Part shown: one piece after another, positions 1 to 5,078 of the stretch | Layout of the letters: each line of letters begins with the position of its first letter | How positions within the stretch are numbered: position 1 is the stretch's first letter | Assembly (NCBI GenBank): GCA_947581885.1 | Contig: CANPWF010000132.1 | Coordinates: 1-5,078, forward strand | DNA: 5,078 nucleotides | Reading direction: 5' to 3' | From: an uncultured Clostridia bacterium | GTDB taxonomy: Bacteria > Bacillota > Clostridia > Christensenellales > Borkfalkiaceae | The notes under the pieces: generated by a model | What the model saw: the letters and a program-made list of their open reading frames with translations, nothing else | Database searches by the model: none | What the model was told of the DNA's origin: nothing | Translations under genes and position numbers: made by a program

Positions 1-2
1 GC

Positions 3-554
3 TATGCGTTCGATAAGGGGGTGCGCTACCTCACGCTGTACGCCCTCTCGGCGGAAAATCTCTCCCGCCCGCAGGAAGAGCTCGACGTGCTCTTCGATCT
101 CTTCCGCACCTACTTTGCGGGGGAGGCGGAAACGCTCAAAAAGGAGGGCGTTTCCCTTCGCATTCTCGGCGACCTGTCCCTTCTTCCCGAGGATATCCGC
201 TCGCTCGCCGAATCGCGCTGCGAGGAGGGAGAGGGGGAAAGAGGGGTGCTCTCGCTCGCCATCGGGTACGGTTCCCGCCAAGAGATCGTCTCTGCGGTGA
301 ACAGGGCGGTGCGCGAGGGGCGCGAGGTGGACGAAACGACTTTTTCCGCCATGCTCTCGACGGGGGGCTTGCCCGATCCCGACCTTCTCATCCGCACGGG
401 AAAGGAACTCCGCCTCTCCAATTTCCTGCTTTGGCAGTCGGCTTATACGGAATTGTACTTCACGGAAAAGCTCTTTCCCGATTTCACGGAAAAGGATTTC
501 GACGACGCGCTCGCGGCATACGGAAAACGCGAGAGAAGATACGGAAAACTCTGA
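3..554 (+). CDS. uppS: Undecaprenyl diphosphate synthase (isoprenyl transferase), 5'-truncated by window edge
   Basis: Cis-prenyltransferase that adds isopentenyl diphosphate units to farnesyl diphosphate, making the C55 lipid carrier used for peptidoglycan and other wall polymers; it acts at the cytosolic face of the membrane. The frame is open from base 3 and gives 183 residues. Family members are about 240-250 residues, so roughly 60 N-terminal residues lie outside the window, including the catalytic Asp and the DGNGRWA motif. Visible family blocks (numbering the first visible residue as 1) are LTLYALSAENLSRP at 10-23, matching the usual LTLYAFSxENWxRP; IGYGSRQEIV at 87-96; and DPDLLIRTGKELRLSNFLLWQ at 125-145, followed by AYTELYF. 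R131, R137 and S139 correspond to the isopentenyl diphosphate pyrophosphate-binding residues, and E150 to the conserved metal/substrate Glu. The RTGKE segment replaces the more usual RTSGE or RTGGE. The stop lies 9 nt before cdsA. The identification is secure; the start and promoter are not visible. Confidence 0.96.
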   Translation, partial: YAFDKGVRYLTLYALSAENLSRPQEELDVLFDLFRTYFAGEAETLKKEGVSLRILGDLSLLPEDIRSLAESRCEEGEGERGVLSLAIGYGSRQEIVSAVNRAVREGREVDETTFSAMLSTGGLPDPDLLIRTGKELRLSNFLLWQSAYTELYFTEKLFPDFTEKDFDDALAAYGKRERRYGKL

Positions 555-556
555 GG
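553..556 (+). promoter_or_regulatory. Ribosome binding site of cdsA, overlapping the uppS stop
   Basis: A GAGG core shares bases with the uppS TGA stop codon and sits 7 nt before the cdsA ATG at 564. It supports that start and suggests ribosomes finishing uppS can reinitiate on cdsA. Seen directly in sequence; coupling is inferred. Confidence 0.6.
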
Positions 557-563
557 TCCTGTA

Positions 564-1640
564 ATGGAAGAAGAACAACAAGCCGCGCAGGAAGTGGCTG
601 CGCCCAAACAAAAGAAACTCTCCGAGTTCGGGGTGCGCTGTATCACAGGTGCGGTCTATTTTCTGATCCTCATCGCATTTTTCGCACTCAAACTCTTTGT
701 GTGGGTGAGCGTTCCTTTGAAAGACGGCAGTGTACGCGCCGTCCATATCGGCACGGCACTGTTCGATATCCTGCTCCTTGTATTCGTTGTGATCGGGACG
801 TTCGAGATGCTTCGCGCCTTCCGCGATCGGCTCACCCGCGGGCTGTGTATCGCCGTGATGACGAGCTCCGTGCTCCTCTTTACGGTGTATGCGGTGAGCG
901 ATTTCCTCTTTATGGAACTGCTCGGCGTATCTATTCCCGAGACGGGCTTCGGCGGCGTTGTGACGGCGGAAGGGCGGAACTACTCCCTGTATCTCACTTT
1001 CGGTACCCTCATCGCGGGGGTCGCGGTGCTCTTCGCCTTCCTCGTGTTTTCGCACGGGAAGATCTCCCTCGAATCGCTCGGCGCGGCACTGTCCTGTTTC
1101 CTCTATCCGACGGTGTTCCTCGTGATCATCTCGGTGTGCAACCACCTCGAACGGTATTCGGAGTTCTCCCTGCTTCTCATCTACATCGTCGCCCCGTTCG
1201 CCGATTCGGCGGCATATACGGCGGGCAAACTGCTCGGGAAGAAGTTCCCCGCCAAAATGGCACCCAACATCTCACCCAAAAAGACGATCGTCGGCGGGAT
1301 AGGGGGGCTCCTCGGCGGCGCGATCGGCGCGATCGTCATCTTCTTCGGGTGCTACGGGCTCACCTTCCTCGACGAGGCGGGCATCATCGCGCCCCTTCGG
1401 TGGGAACTTTCGCTCACCCCCTCCAACGCGCTCTTCTTCCTCGCGCTCGGCATCCTCACCGCGGCGTTCTCCCAATTCGGGGACCTCGTGGAGAGTGCCG
1501 TCAAGCGCAAGCTCGGCATCAAGGATATGGGGAAACTCCTGCCCGGTCACGGCGGCATCCTCGATCGGATCGACTCCACCCTCTATGCGGGGCTCATCGT
1601 CTCCGTTGCGATGGTCATCAGGATCATGATCTTCGGCTGA
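564..1640 (+). CDS. cdsA: Phosphatidate cytidylyltransferase (CDP-diacylglycerol synthase)
   Basis: Integral membrane enzyme that converts phosphatidate plus CTP into CDP-diacylglycerol, the branch-point precursor of bacterial phospholipids. The 358-residue product carries a full match to the CDS family signature at residues 311-337: S311, K314-R315, K320-D321, then PGHGGILDRID with H329, D334 and D337, which include metal/CTP-site residues. A second family block, FADSAAYTAGKLLGKKF at 212-228 followed by APNISPKKTIVGG at 233-245, holds the conserved Asp214. Several hydrophobic segments are apparent, at about 27-50, 64-80, 93-113, 141-162, 171-191, 201-218, 243-267, 287-303 and 339-357. The protein is 70-90 residues longer than typical homologues (about 270-285). 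The extra length lies in a charged N-terminal tail (1-22, Glu/Gln/Lys-rich) and longer loops near 51-63, 118-141 and 268-286. The start is fixed by a GAGG site 7 nt upstream. It sits between uppS and dxr in the usual order. Confidence 0.96.
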   Translation: MEEEQQAAQEVAAPKQKKLSEFGVRCITGAVYFLILIAFFALKLFVWVSVPLKDGSVRAVHIGTALFDILLLVFVVIGTFEMLRAFRDRLTRGLCIAVMTSSVLLFTVYAVSDFLFMELLGVSIPETGFGGVVTAEGRNYSLYLTFGTLIAGVAVLFAFLVFSHGKISLESLGAALSCFLYPTVFLVIISVCNHLERYSEFSLLLIYIVAPFADSAAYTAGKLLGKKFPAKMAPNISPKKTIVGGIGGLLGGAIGAIVIFFGCYGLTFLDEAGIIAPLRWELSLTPSNALFFLALGILTAAFSQFGDLVESAVKRKLGIKDMGKLLPGHGGILDRIDSTLYAGLIVSVAMVIRIMIFG

Positions 1641-1660
1641 GCCGCATACAATAAGCAGAT

Positions 1661-2749
1661 ATGTTGAACATCGCACTCATCGGCTGTACGGGGAATATCG
1701 GCATGCAGACGGCGCAGATCGTGCGCACGTATCCGAGCCGCTTTCGTTTTTCCGCTCTCGTCTGCGGGAAGAACGGGGGCGGGCTTGCTCTTTTGAAGGA
1801 GGAATTTTCCCCCCGCGTCGCCCTCCGCGCGGACGAGCTGCCCGCGGACCTTTCGGAGATCTTCTCGGATTGCGACGTCGCGCTCATCGCGGCGAGCGGA
1901 TTTGCGGGGCTTCGCTATACGTTGGCGGCGGTGAAGGCGGGCAAACGCGTCGCCCTTGCCAACAAGGAATCCCTCGTGTGCGGCGGCGAACTTGTCAATG
2001 CCGCCGTCAAAAAATACGGCGCGGAGATCGTGCCCGTCGACAGCGAGCATTCCGCCCTCTTCCGCGCCCTCGGCTGCAAAAAGGAGACCCCCTTCGAAAG
2101 ACTCGTGCTCACGGCGAGCGGCGGGCCCTTCCTTCGGAAAAGCCGAGAAGAGCTCGAACGGGTGACGGTAAAAGAAGCCCTCGCCCACCCCACATGGAAC
2201 ATGGGCGCGAAGATCACCGTCGATTCCGCCACCATGCTCAACAAGGGGTACGAAGTCATCGAGGCGCACCATTTGTACAACGCCCCCTATGAAAGGATCG
2301 AAGCCGTCGTGCACCCCGAGAGTATCGTGCATTCGGCGGTGATTTTCCAAGACGGCTCCATGCTTGCCCAGCTCGGCTATCCCGATATGCGCGTGCCCAT
2401 CCAATTCGCCCTCACCTATCCCGAGAGCCTTCCCTGCGAAAAGCCGCTCGACTTTTCTTCGCTCGGGGCGTTGCATTTCGAACGGCTCCCCGAGGAGAAA
2501 TTCCCCTGCTACTCTCTCGCCCTCCGTGCGGGAAGAGAGGGGGGAACTTCGCCCGCCATCGTGAACGGGGCGGCGGAAGTTGCCGTTCGGGCATTTTTGG
2601 AGGGAAGTATATCCTTCCCCCGCATCGCGGAAACTATCGAAAGGACGGTGTGCCGCGTTTCCGCAAAGCGGGCGGAGACGTACGACGACATCGCCGAGGC
2701 GGACGCGCAAGCACGGCGCGTCGCGGGGGAGATCGTGCATGCCTTCTAA
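1661..2749 (+). CDS. dxr: 1-deoxy-D-xylulose 5-phosphate reductoisomerase
   Basis: Cytosolic NADPH- and divalent-metal-dependent enzyme that rearranges and reduces DXP to 2-C-methyl-D-erythritol 4-phosphate, the committed step of the MEP isoprenoid pathway and the target of fosmidomycin. The product has 362 residues. The N-terminal Rossmann loop reads GCTGNIG at 8-14 (consensus GSTGSIG). LANKESLV at 99-106, VDSEHSALF at 126-134 (metal ligands D127 and E129), TASGGPF at 151-157, HPTWNMGAKITVDSATMLNKG at 176-196 (substrate-binding H176, N194, K195; flap W179) and E198 follow in family order. LAQLGYPDMRVPI and the C-terminal helical domain complete it. It is about 35 residues shorter than the E. 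coli enzyme (398); most of the loss is between SPRVAL at 50-55 and ALIAASGF at 74-81. The ATG is 20 nt after the cdsA stop with no clear Shine-Dalgarno sequence; translation probably depends on coupling. The end overlaps rseP by 11 nt. Confidence 0.97.
   Translation: MLNIALIGCTGNIGMQTAQIVRTYPSRFRFSALVCGKNGGGLALLKEEFSPRVALRADELPADLSEIFSDCDVALIAASGFAGLRYTLAAVKAGKRVALANKESLVCGGELVNAAVKKYGAEIVPVDSEHSALFRALGCKKETPFERLVLTASGGPFLRKSREELERVTVKEALAHPTWNMGAKITVDSATMLNKGYEVIEAHHLYNAPYERIEAVVHPESIVHSAVIFQDGSMLAQLGYPDMRVPIQFALTYPESLPCEKPLDFSSLGALHFERLPEEKFPCYSLALRAGREGGTSPAIVNGAAEVAVRAFLEGSISFPRIAETIERTVCRVSAKRAETYDDIAEADAQARRVAGEIVHAF
2725..2731 (+). promoter_or_regulatory. Ribosome binding site of rseP, inside the end of dxr
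   Basis: GGGGGAG lies within the last codons of dxr and ends 7 nt before the ATG at 2739. It decides between that start and an in-frame ATG at 2580: the extra 53 residues from 2580 are Arg/Ser-rich, lie wholly inside dxr in another frame, and are not followed by a family-like N-terminus until residue 54. Confidence 0.65.
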
Positions 2750-4031
2750 TCTTTTGAGCGTTTGGGGGACGGTCGGGAGCGTCGCGCTCGCCGTCCTCAT
2801 TCTTCTTGTGATGATCACGGTGCATGAATTCGGGCACTATGCCATGGGGAAGGTGCTCGGATTCCGCATCGACGAATTTTCCATCGGCTTCGGACCTGCC
2901 CTCTTCAAAAAGAGAAGGAAAAAATCGGGCGAACTCTTCGCGCTCCGACTCATCCCGCTCGGGGGCTATTGCGCCTTCCACGGCGAGGACGGGCTCGAAC
3001 CGCCCGACCCCTTCATCGACGCTCCAACGCCGCCCGCAAAGAGCGAACCCGATCCTTCTTCGCAAGTTCTTTCGGATGCGGAAGAAGGGCTTCCCGTCAA
3101 GGAAACGCCTATCCCTTCCGAAGAGGGGAAAGAGGGGGGAAGGACGGAAAACGGGGCACCCATGTCCGCGCCGCCCCCCGATAAAAGCGAAGGGACGTTC
3201 ACCGAAATGGCGTGCTGGAAACGCATCCTCGTGCTCGTTGCGGGGGCGTGCATGAACTATTTGCTCGCGCTGTTTTTGATCCTCGTATGCTTCTTCTCCT
3301 TCGGGCAGAGCTATTTGCAGGTCTTATCTCCCGACGGGCAAGAGGCGGCGGAGTTTTCCTTTCAAGAGGGGGACATCCTGCTCGGCGGCGGGGGGAGGAA
3401 TTTCTACCTTTCGAGCGACATCGGGCTTGCCGTCAACGGGAGGAAGGCGGGCGACGAAGTCGAGTTCCGCGTCGCGCGGGTGCAAGAGGACGGGAGCTAT
3501 CGCGAAGAGAAAGTCACCATTCGTTTAAGGCGGGACGTGACGCTCAAAAACAGCACGGATAACAGTGCGCTCGCCGCGATCGGCATCGGGACGGAGGAGC
3601 GGGGAGAGGCGAGATACTATTGCATCGAGAGTGCGCGTTACCGCCTCGGGTTCTTCCCGACGCTCGGGCATTCCTTCGCCTATTCCTACAAGATCGCGGG
3701 CTCCATTTTAAGGGTGATCGGGGAACTGTTTACGGGGAAACTCGGGCTTCGCGCGTTCGGCGGACCCGTCACCACCATCACGACGACGGCGAGCATCGCC
3801 GCGCAAGGGTTCGCGAGCTTTTTGGAGATCGCCGCCCTCATCGGGGTCAACCTCGCCGTGTTCAACTTACTTCCCGTGCCCGCCCTCGACGGCTGTAAGG
3901 TGGTGTTTACCGTTATCGAATGGATCCGCGGGAAGCCCGTCTCCCGCAAGGTGGAAGCGATCATCCACACCGTCGGGTTCTTCTTCCTCATCGGCTTTGC
4001 TATCCTCGTCGATATCCTGCAATTTGTATAA
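2739..4031 (+). CDS. rseP: RIP metalloprotease, site-2 protease family (RseP/RasP)
   Basis: Intramembrane zinc protease that cuts transmembrane segments of substrates already trimmed by a site-1 protease. In relatives these include anti-sigma factors, signal-peptide remnants and cell-division proteins. The 430-residue product starts with a transmembrane helix (about 9-31) containing the zinc motif H29-E30-F-G-H33. ALRLIPLGGYCAFHGED at 68-84 is the membrane-associated loop, and a second helix spans about 161-188 (KRILVLVAGACMNYLLALFL). One divergent PDZ-like domain covers about 195-268. FGGPVTTITTT at 340-350, then NLLPVPALDGCK at 376-387, supply the third zinc ligand D384, and a last helix spans 408-428. 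In the family the LDG motif is normally followed by Gly; here it is Cys386. Residues 85-157 are an acidic, proline-rich insert, much longer than the usual short linker. The gene overlaps the end of dxr by 11 nt and is the last gene of the operon, ending 18 nt before the terminator hairpin. A longer start at 2580 is unlikely. Confidence 0.95.
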   Translation: MPSNLLSVWGTVGSVALAVLILLVMITVHEFGHYAMGKVLGFRIDEFSIGFGPALFKKRRKKSGELFALRLIPLGGYCAFHGEDGLEPPDPFIDAPTPPAKSEPDPSSQVLSDAEEGLPVKETPIPSEEGKEGGRTENGAPMSAPPPDKSEGTFTEMACWKRILVLVAGACMNYLLALFLILVCFFSFGQSYLQVLSPDGQEAAEFSFQEGDILLGGGGRNFYLSSDIGLAVNGRKAGDEVEFRVARVQEDGSYREEKVTIRLRRDVTLKNSTDNSALAAIGIGTEERGEARYYCIESARYRLGFFPTLGHSFAYSYKIAGSILRVIGELFTGKLGLRAFGGPVTTITTTASIAAQGFASFLEIAALIGVNLAVFNLLPVPALDGCKVVFTVIEWIRGKPVSRKVEAIIHTVGFFFLIGFAILVDILQFV

Positions 4032-4049
4032 AGGAAGTTCTGTAAAATG

Positions 4050-4084
4050 CCGTGCCCGACCGCAAAACTTGCGGTCGGGCACGG
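4050..4084. terminator. Perfect 16-bp hairpin between convergent operons, probable bidirectional terminator
   Basis: Left arm 4050-4065 and right arm 4069-4084 pair at all 16 positions, with 12 G-C pairs and a 3-nt loop (AAC); a G-T wobble (4049/4085) could extend it. It follows the rseP stop by 18 nt and lies 16 nt beyond the - strand ATPase stop, the position expected for a shared terminator. The T-tract is weak on both strands: TCTTAT follows on +, and ATTTTAC on -. Efficiency as a classic intrinsic terminator is therefore uncertain, but the stem alone is very stable. Confidence 0.85.
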
Positions 4085-4100
4085 TCTTATAAAAAGAACT

Positions 4101-4874
4101 TTACAGCACTTTGGACAGAAAATTTTGAAGGCGGGGGTCGGAAGGAGCATCGAAGATCTGTTGCGGGGTGCCGTCCTCCACTATCTTTCCCTCGTCCATG
4201 AAGAGCACTCTGGTGGCGACTTCCCGTGCGAACCGCATTTCATGGGTGACGACGATCATCGTCATGCCCTCATCGGCGAGTTCCTTCATGAGCGAGAGCA
4301 CTTCGCCCACCATCTCGGGATCGAGCGCGGAGGTCGGTTCGTCGAAGAGCATCACCTTCGGGTTCATGGCGAGGCTCCTCACGATTGCGATCCGCTGTTT
4401 CTGCCCGCCCGAGAGGGTGGAAGGGTACACGTCCGCCTTGTCCGCAAGCCCGATACGGGCGAGAAGTTTTTTCGCCTTCTCCGTCTCCTCGGCGACGATC
4501 TGCTTTTTTGGGATCTTCAGCTTTTTCTTCTTCCGTTCGTGCAGCCGCATTTCTACCGCGGCGAGCGTGATGTTTTTGAGGACGGTAAGGTGGGGGAAGA
4601 GGTTGAAGTGCTGAAAGACCATCCCCATCTTCTTCCTGTGTTCTTCGAGATCGGAACCCTCAAAGAGCTCTTCTCCCTCAAAGAAGATGCTCCCGCCCGT
4701 CGGCGTTTCGAGCAAGTTCAAACAGCGGAGGAAGGTGGACTTCCCGCTGCCCGACGGCCCGATGACGACGACCTTCTCCCCCTCGGCGATTTCGACGGAG
4801 ATATGGTCGAGCACGTCGGTATCCCCGAAGGATTTTTGCAGGTCTACGGTTTTGATCAAGGGCTCGGACGGCAT
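4101..4874 (-). CDS. Polar amino-acid ABC transporter, ATP-binding protein (GlnQ/HisP-like)
   Basis: ATPase subunit that powers uptake of a polar amino acid through a membrane permease fed by an extracellular binding protein; it acts at the cytoplasmic face. With the start at 4874 it has 257 residues. Visible motifs are Walker A GPSGSGKS at 39-46, Q-loop Q88 in VFQHFNLFPHLTV, signature LSGGQKQR at 154-161, Walker B VMLFDEP at 174-180 (D178, catalytic E179), D-loop SALD at 182-185, and switch H211 in VVTHEM. The FNLFPH, MNPKVMLFDEPTSALDPEMVGEVL and MRFAREVA blocks are typical of the polar amino-acid subfamily. A lysine-rich stretch at 114-124 makes the helical subdomain about 10 residues longer than common GlnQ proteins. 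I chose 4874 because GGGGGTGG lies 8 nt upstream and because the family fold begins right after it. An ATG at 4904 (267 residues) is possible; one at 4970 (289 residues) is unlikely. The substrate cannot be told from sequence; in E. coli terms it is closest in style to glnQ. Confidence 0.95.
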   Translation of the reverse strand: MPSEPLIKTVDLQKSFGDTDVLDHISVEIAEGEKVVVIGPSGSGKSTFLRCLNLLETPTGGSIFFEGEELFEGSDLEEHRKKMGMVFQHFNLFPHLTVLKNITLAAVEMRLHERKKKKLKIPKKQIVAEETEKAKKLLARIGLADKADVYPSTLSGGQKQRIAIVRSLAMNPKVMLFDEPTSALDPEMVGEVLSLMKELADEGMTMIVVTHEMRFAREVATRVLFMDEGKIVEDGTPQQIFDAPSDPRLQNFLSKVL

Positions 4875-5078
4875 TTCTTTTTCCACCCCCGTTGACGTTT
4901 CCATTGTAAATTCCGATCCCCCTTCGAAAATTTCTTCTCGAGAACTTTCTCCACCGCCGTCAGAAGGCACACGACGACAAGATACAGCGCGGAGGCGAAG
5001 AGGAGAGGGAAGAGGTAATCGAAGGTGCGCGATTGGATGAGCCCGGGGATCTTGCCGAGGTCCATGATGCCGACGTAC
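4856..5078 (-). CDS. Amino-acid ABC transporter permease, C-terminal fragment (5' end beyond the window)
   Basis: Membrane-spanning subunit that would pair with the ATPase gene downstream. The frame is open to the right edge and gives 73 residues, from YVGIMDLGKI to a stop at 4856. The sequence GLIQSRTFDYLFPLLFASALYLVVVCLLTAVEKVLEKKF (12-50) matches the C-terminus of the polar amino-acid permease family (HisM/GlnP type), which usually reads like a SRTxxxxExYxxVALIYLxLxxxLxxLxxxLExR pattern. About 22-45 is the last transmembrane helix. After the usual end point there is a further basic tail of about 23 residues (KGDRNLQWKRQRGWKKK...), encoded by DNA that also contains the ATPase gene's probable ribosome site and start. 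The gene order permease then ATPase, with overlap, indicates an operon; its promoter and any binding-protein gene lie outside the window. Confidence 0.88.
   Translation of the reverse strand, partial: YVGIMDLGKIPGLIQSRTFDYLFPLLFASALYLVVVCLLTAVEKVLEKKFSKGDRNLQWKRQRGWKKKCRPSP
4883..4890 (-). promoter_or_regulatory. Likely ribosome binding site of the ABC ATPase gene
   Basis: On the - strand GGGGGTGG is followed by an 8-nt A-rich spacer and ATG at 4874. It lies inside the 3' end of the permease gene. A competing site, AAGGGGG at 4918-4924, is 13 nt from the alternative ATG at 4904, a longer spacing than normal. The choice between these starts is inferred. Confidence 0.5.

Noticed and set aside
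431..1654. 407-residue open frame on the + strand covering the end of uppS and nearly all of cdsA
   Set aside because: It is extremely Arg-rich with no recognisable motif, and it overlaps two well-supported genes in another frame. Long open alternative frames are expected at this G+C content.
2580..2738. 53-residue N-terminal extension of the RseP-family protein from an upstream ATG
   Set aside because: The extension is Arg/Ser-rich, lies inside dxr, and lacks family similarity; a good ribosome site precedes the ATG at 2739.
1583..2818. 411-residue open frame on the - strand antisense to dxr
   Set aside because: No family motif, and rich in His, Arg, Gly and Glu as expected for the complement of GC-rich coding DNA; dxr on the other strand is certain.
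4047..4895. 282-residue open frame on the + strand opposite the ABC ATPase
   Set aside because: It begins in the terminator stem and runs antisense to a gene with all ABC motifs. Its HHxH-like runs come from the complementary reading of that gene.
4875..4970. Longer ABC ATPase starting at 4970
   Set aside because: It would overlap the permease by 115 nt, and the added residues are low-complexity Gly/Glu/Ser. A better ribosome site supports 4874, with 4904 as a fallback.
1..5078. Search by eye for CRISPR repeats, tRNA/rRNA genes, insertion sequences, defence or toxin genes
   Set aside because: None seen. The window is filled with housekeeping and transporter genes and has only one gap longer than 20 nt (4032-4100).

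Overview
The window is about 5.1 kb of GC-rich bacterial chromosome (roughly 60% G+C by eye). The layout is compact, with one uninterrupted gene cluster on the + strand and a converging operon on the - strand. The + strand order is uppS (3' part), cdsA, dxr, rseP, the conserved isoprenoid/phospholipid/site-2-protease cluster found in many Firmicutes and other bacteria. Together with a GlnQ-type amino-acid ABC transporter and the protein style, it suggests a GC-rich Clostridia-like Firmicute. The sequence does not fix the taxon.

Region 1 (1-4031, + strand): the C-terminal three quarters of undecaprenyl diphosphate synthase, then phosphatidate cytidylyltransferase (CdsA), 1-deoxy-D-xylulose 5-phosphate reductoisomerase (Dxr/IspC) and an intramembrane zinc metalloprotease (RseP/RasP family). 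Intergenic distances are +9, +20 and -11 nt, so this reads as one operon. Dxr makes MEP for isoprenoid precursors, UppS condenses those precursors into the C55 carrier for cell-wall synthesis, and CdsA makes CDP-diacylglycerol for phospholipids. RseP acts in the same membrane on membrane-anchored substrates.

Region 2 (4032-4100): a 69-nt convergent intergenic gap dominated by a perfect 16-bp hairpin, probably a bidirectional terminator.

Region 3 (4101-5078, - strand): a polar amino-acid ABC transporter, with the ATPase (GlnQ-like) complete and the preceding permease present only as its C-terminal 73 residues, running off the right edge. The two genes overlap.

No RNA genes, CRISPR arrays, mobile elements or obviously new systems are visible. 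The departures from the norm are modest: a long acidic/proline-rich insert in RseP, a shortened Rossmann linker in Dxr, an enlarged CdsA, and an overlapping permease/ATPase junction with an ambiguous start.
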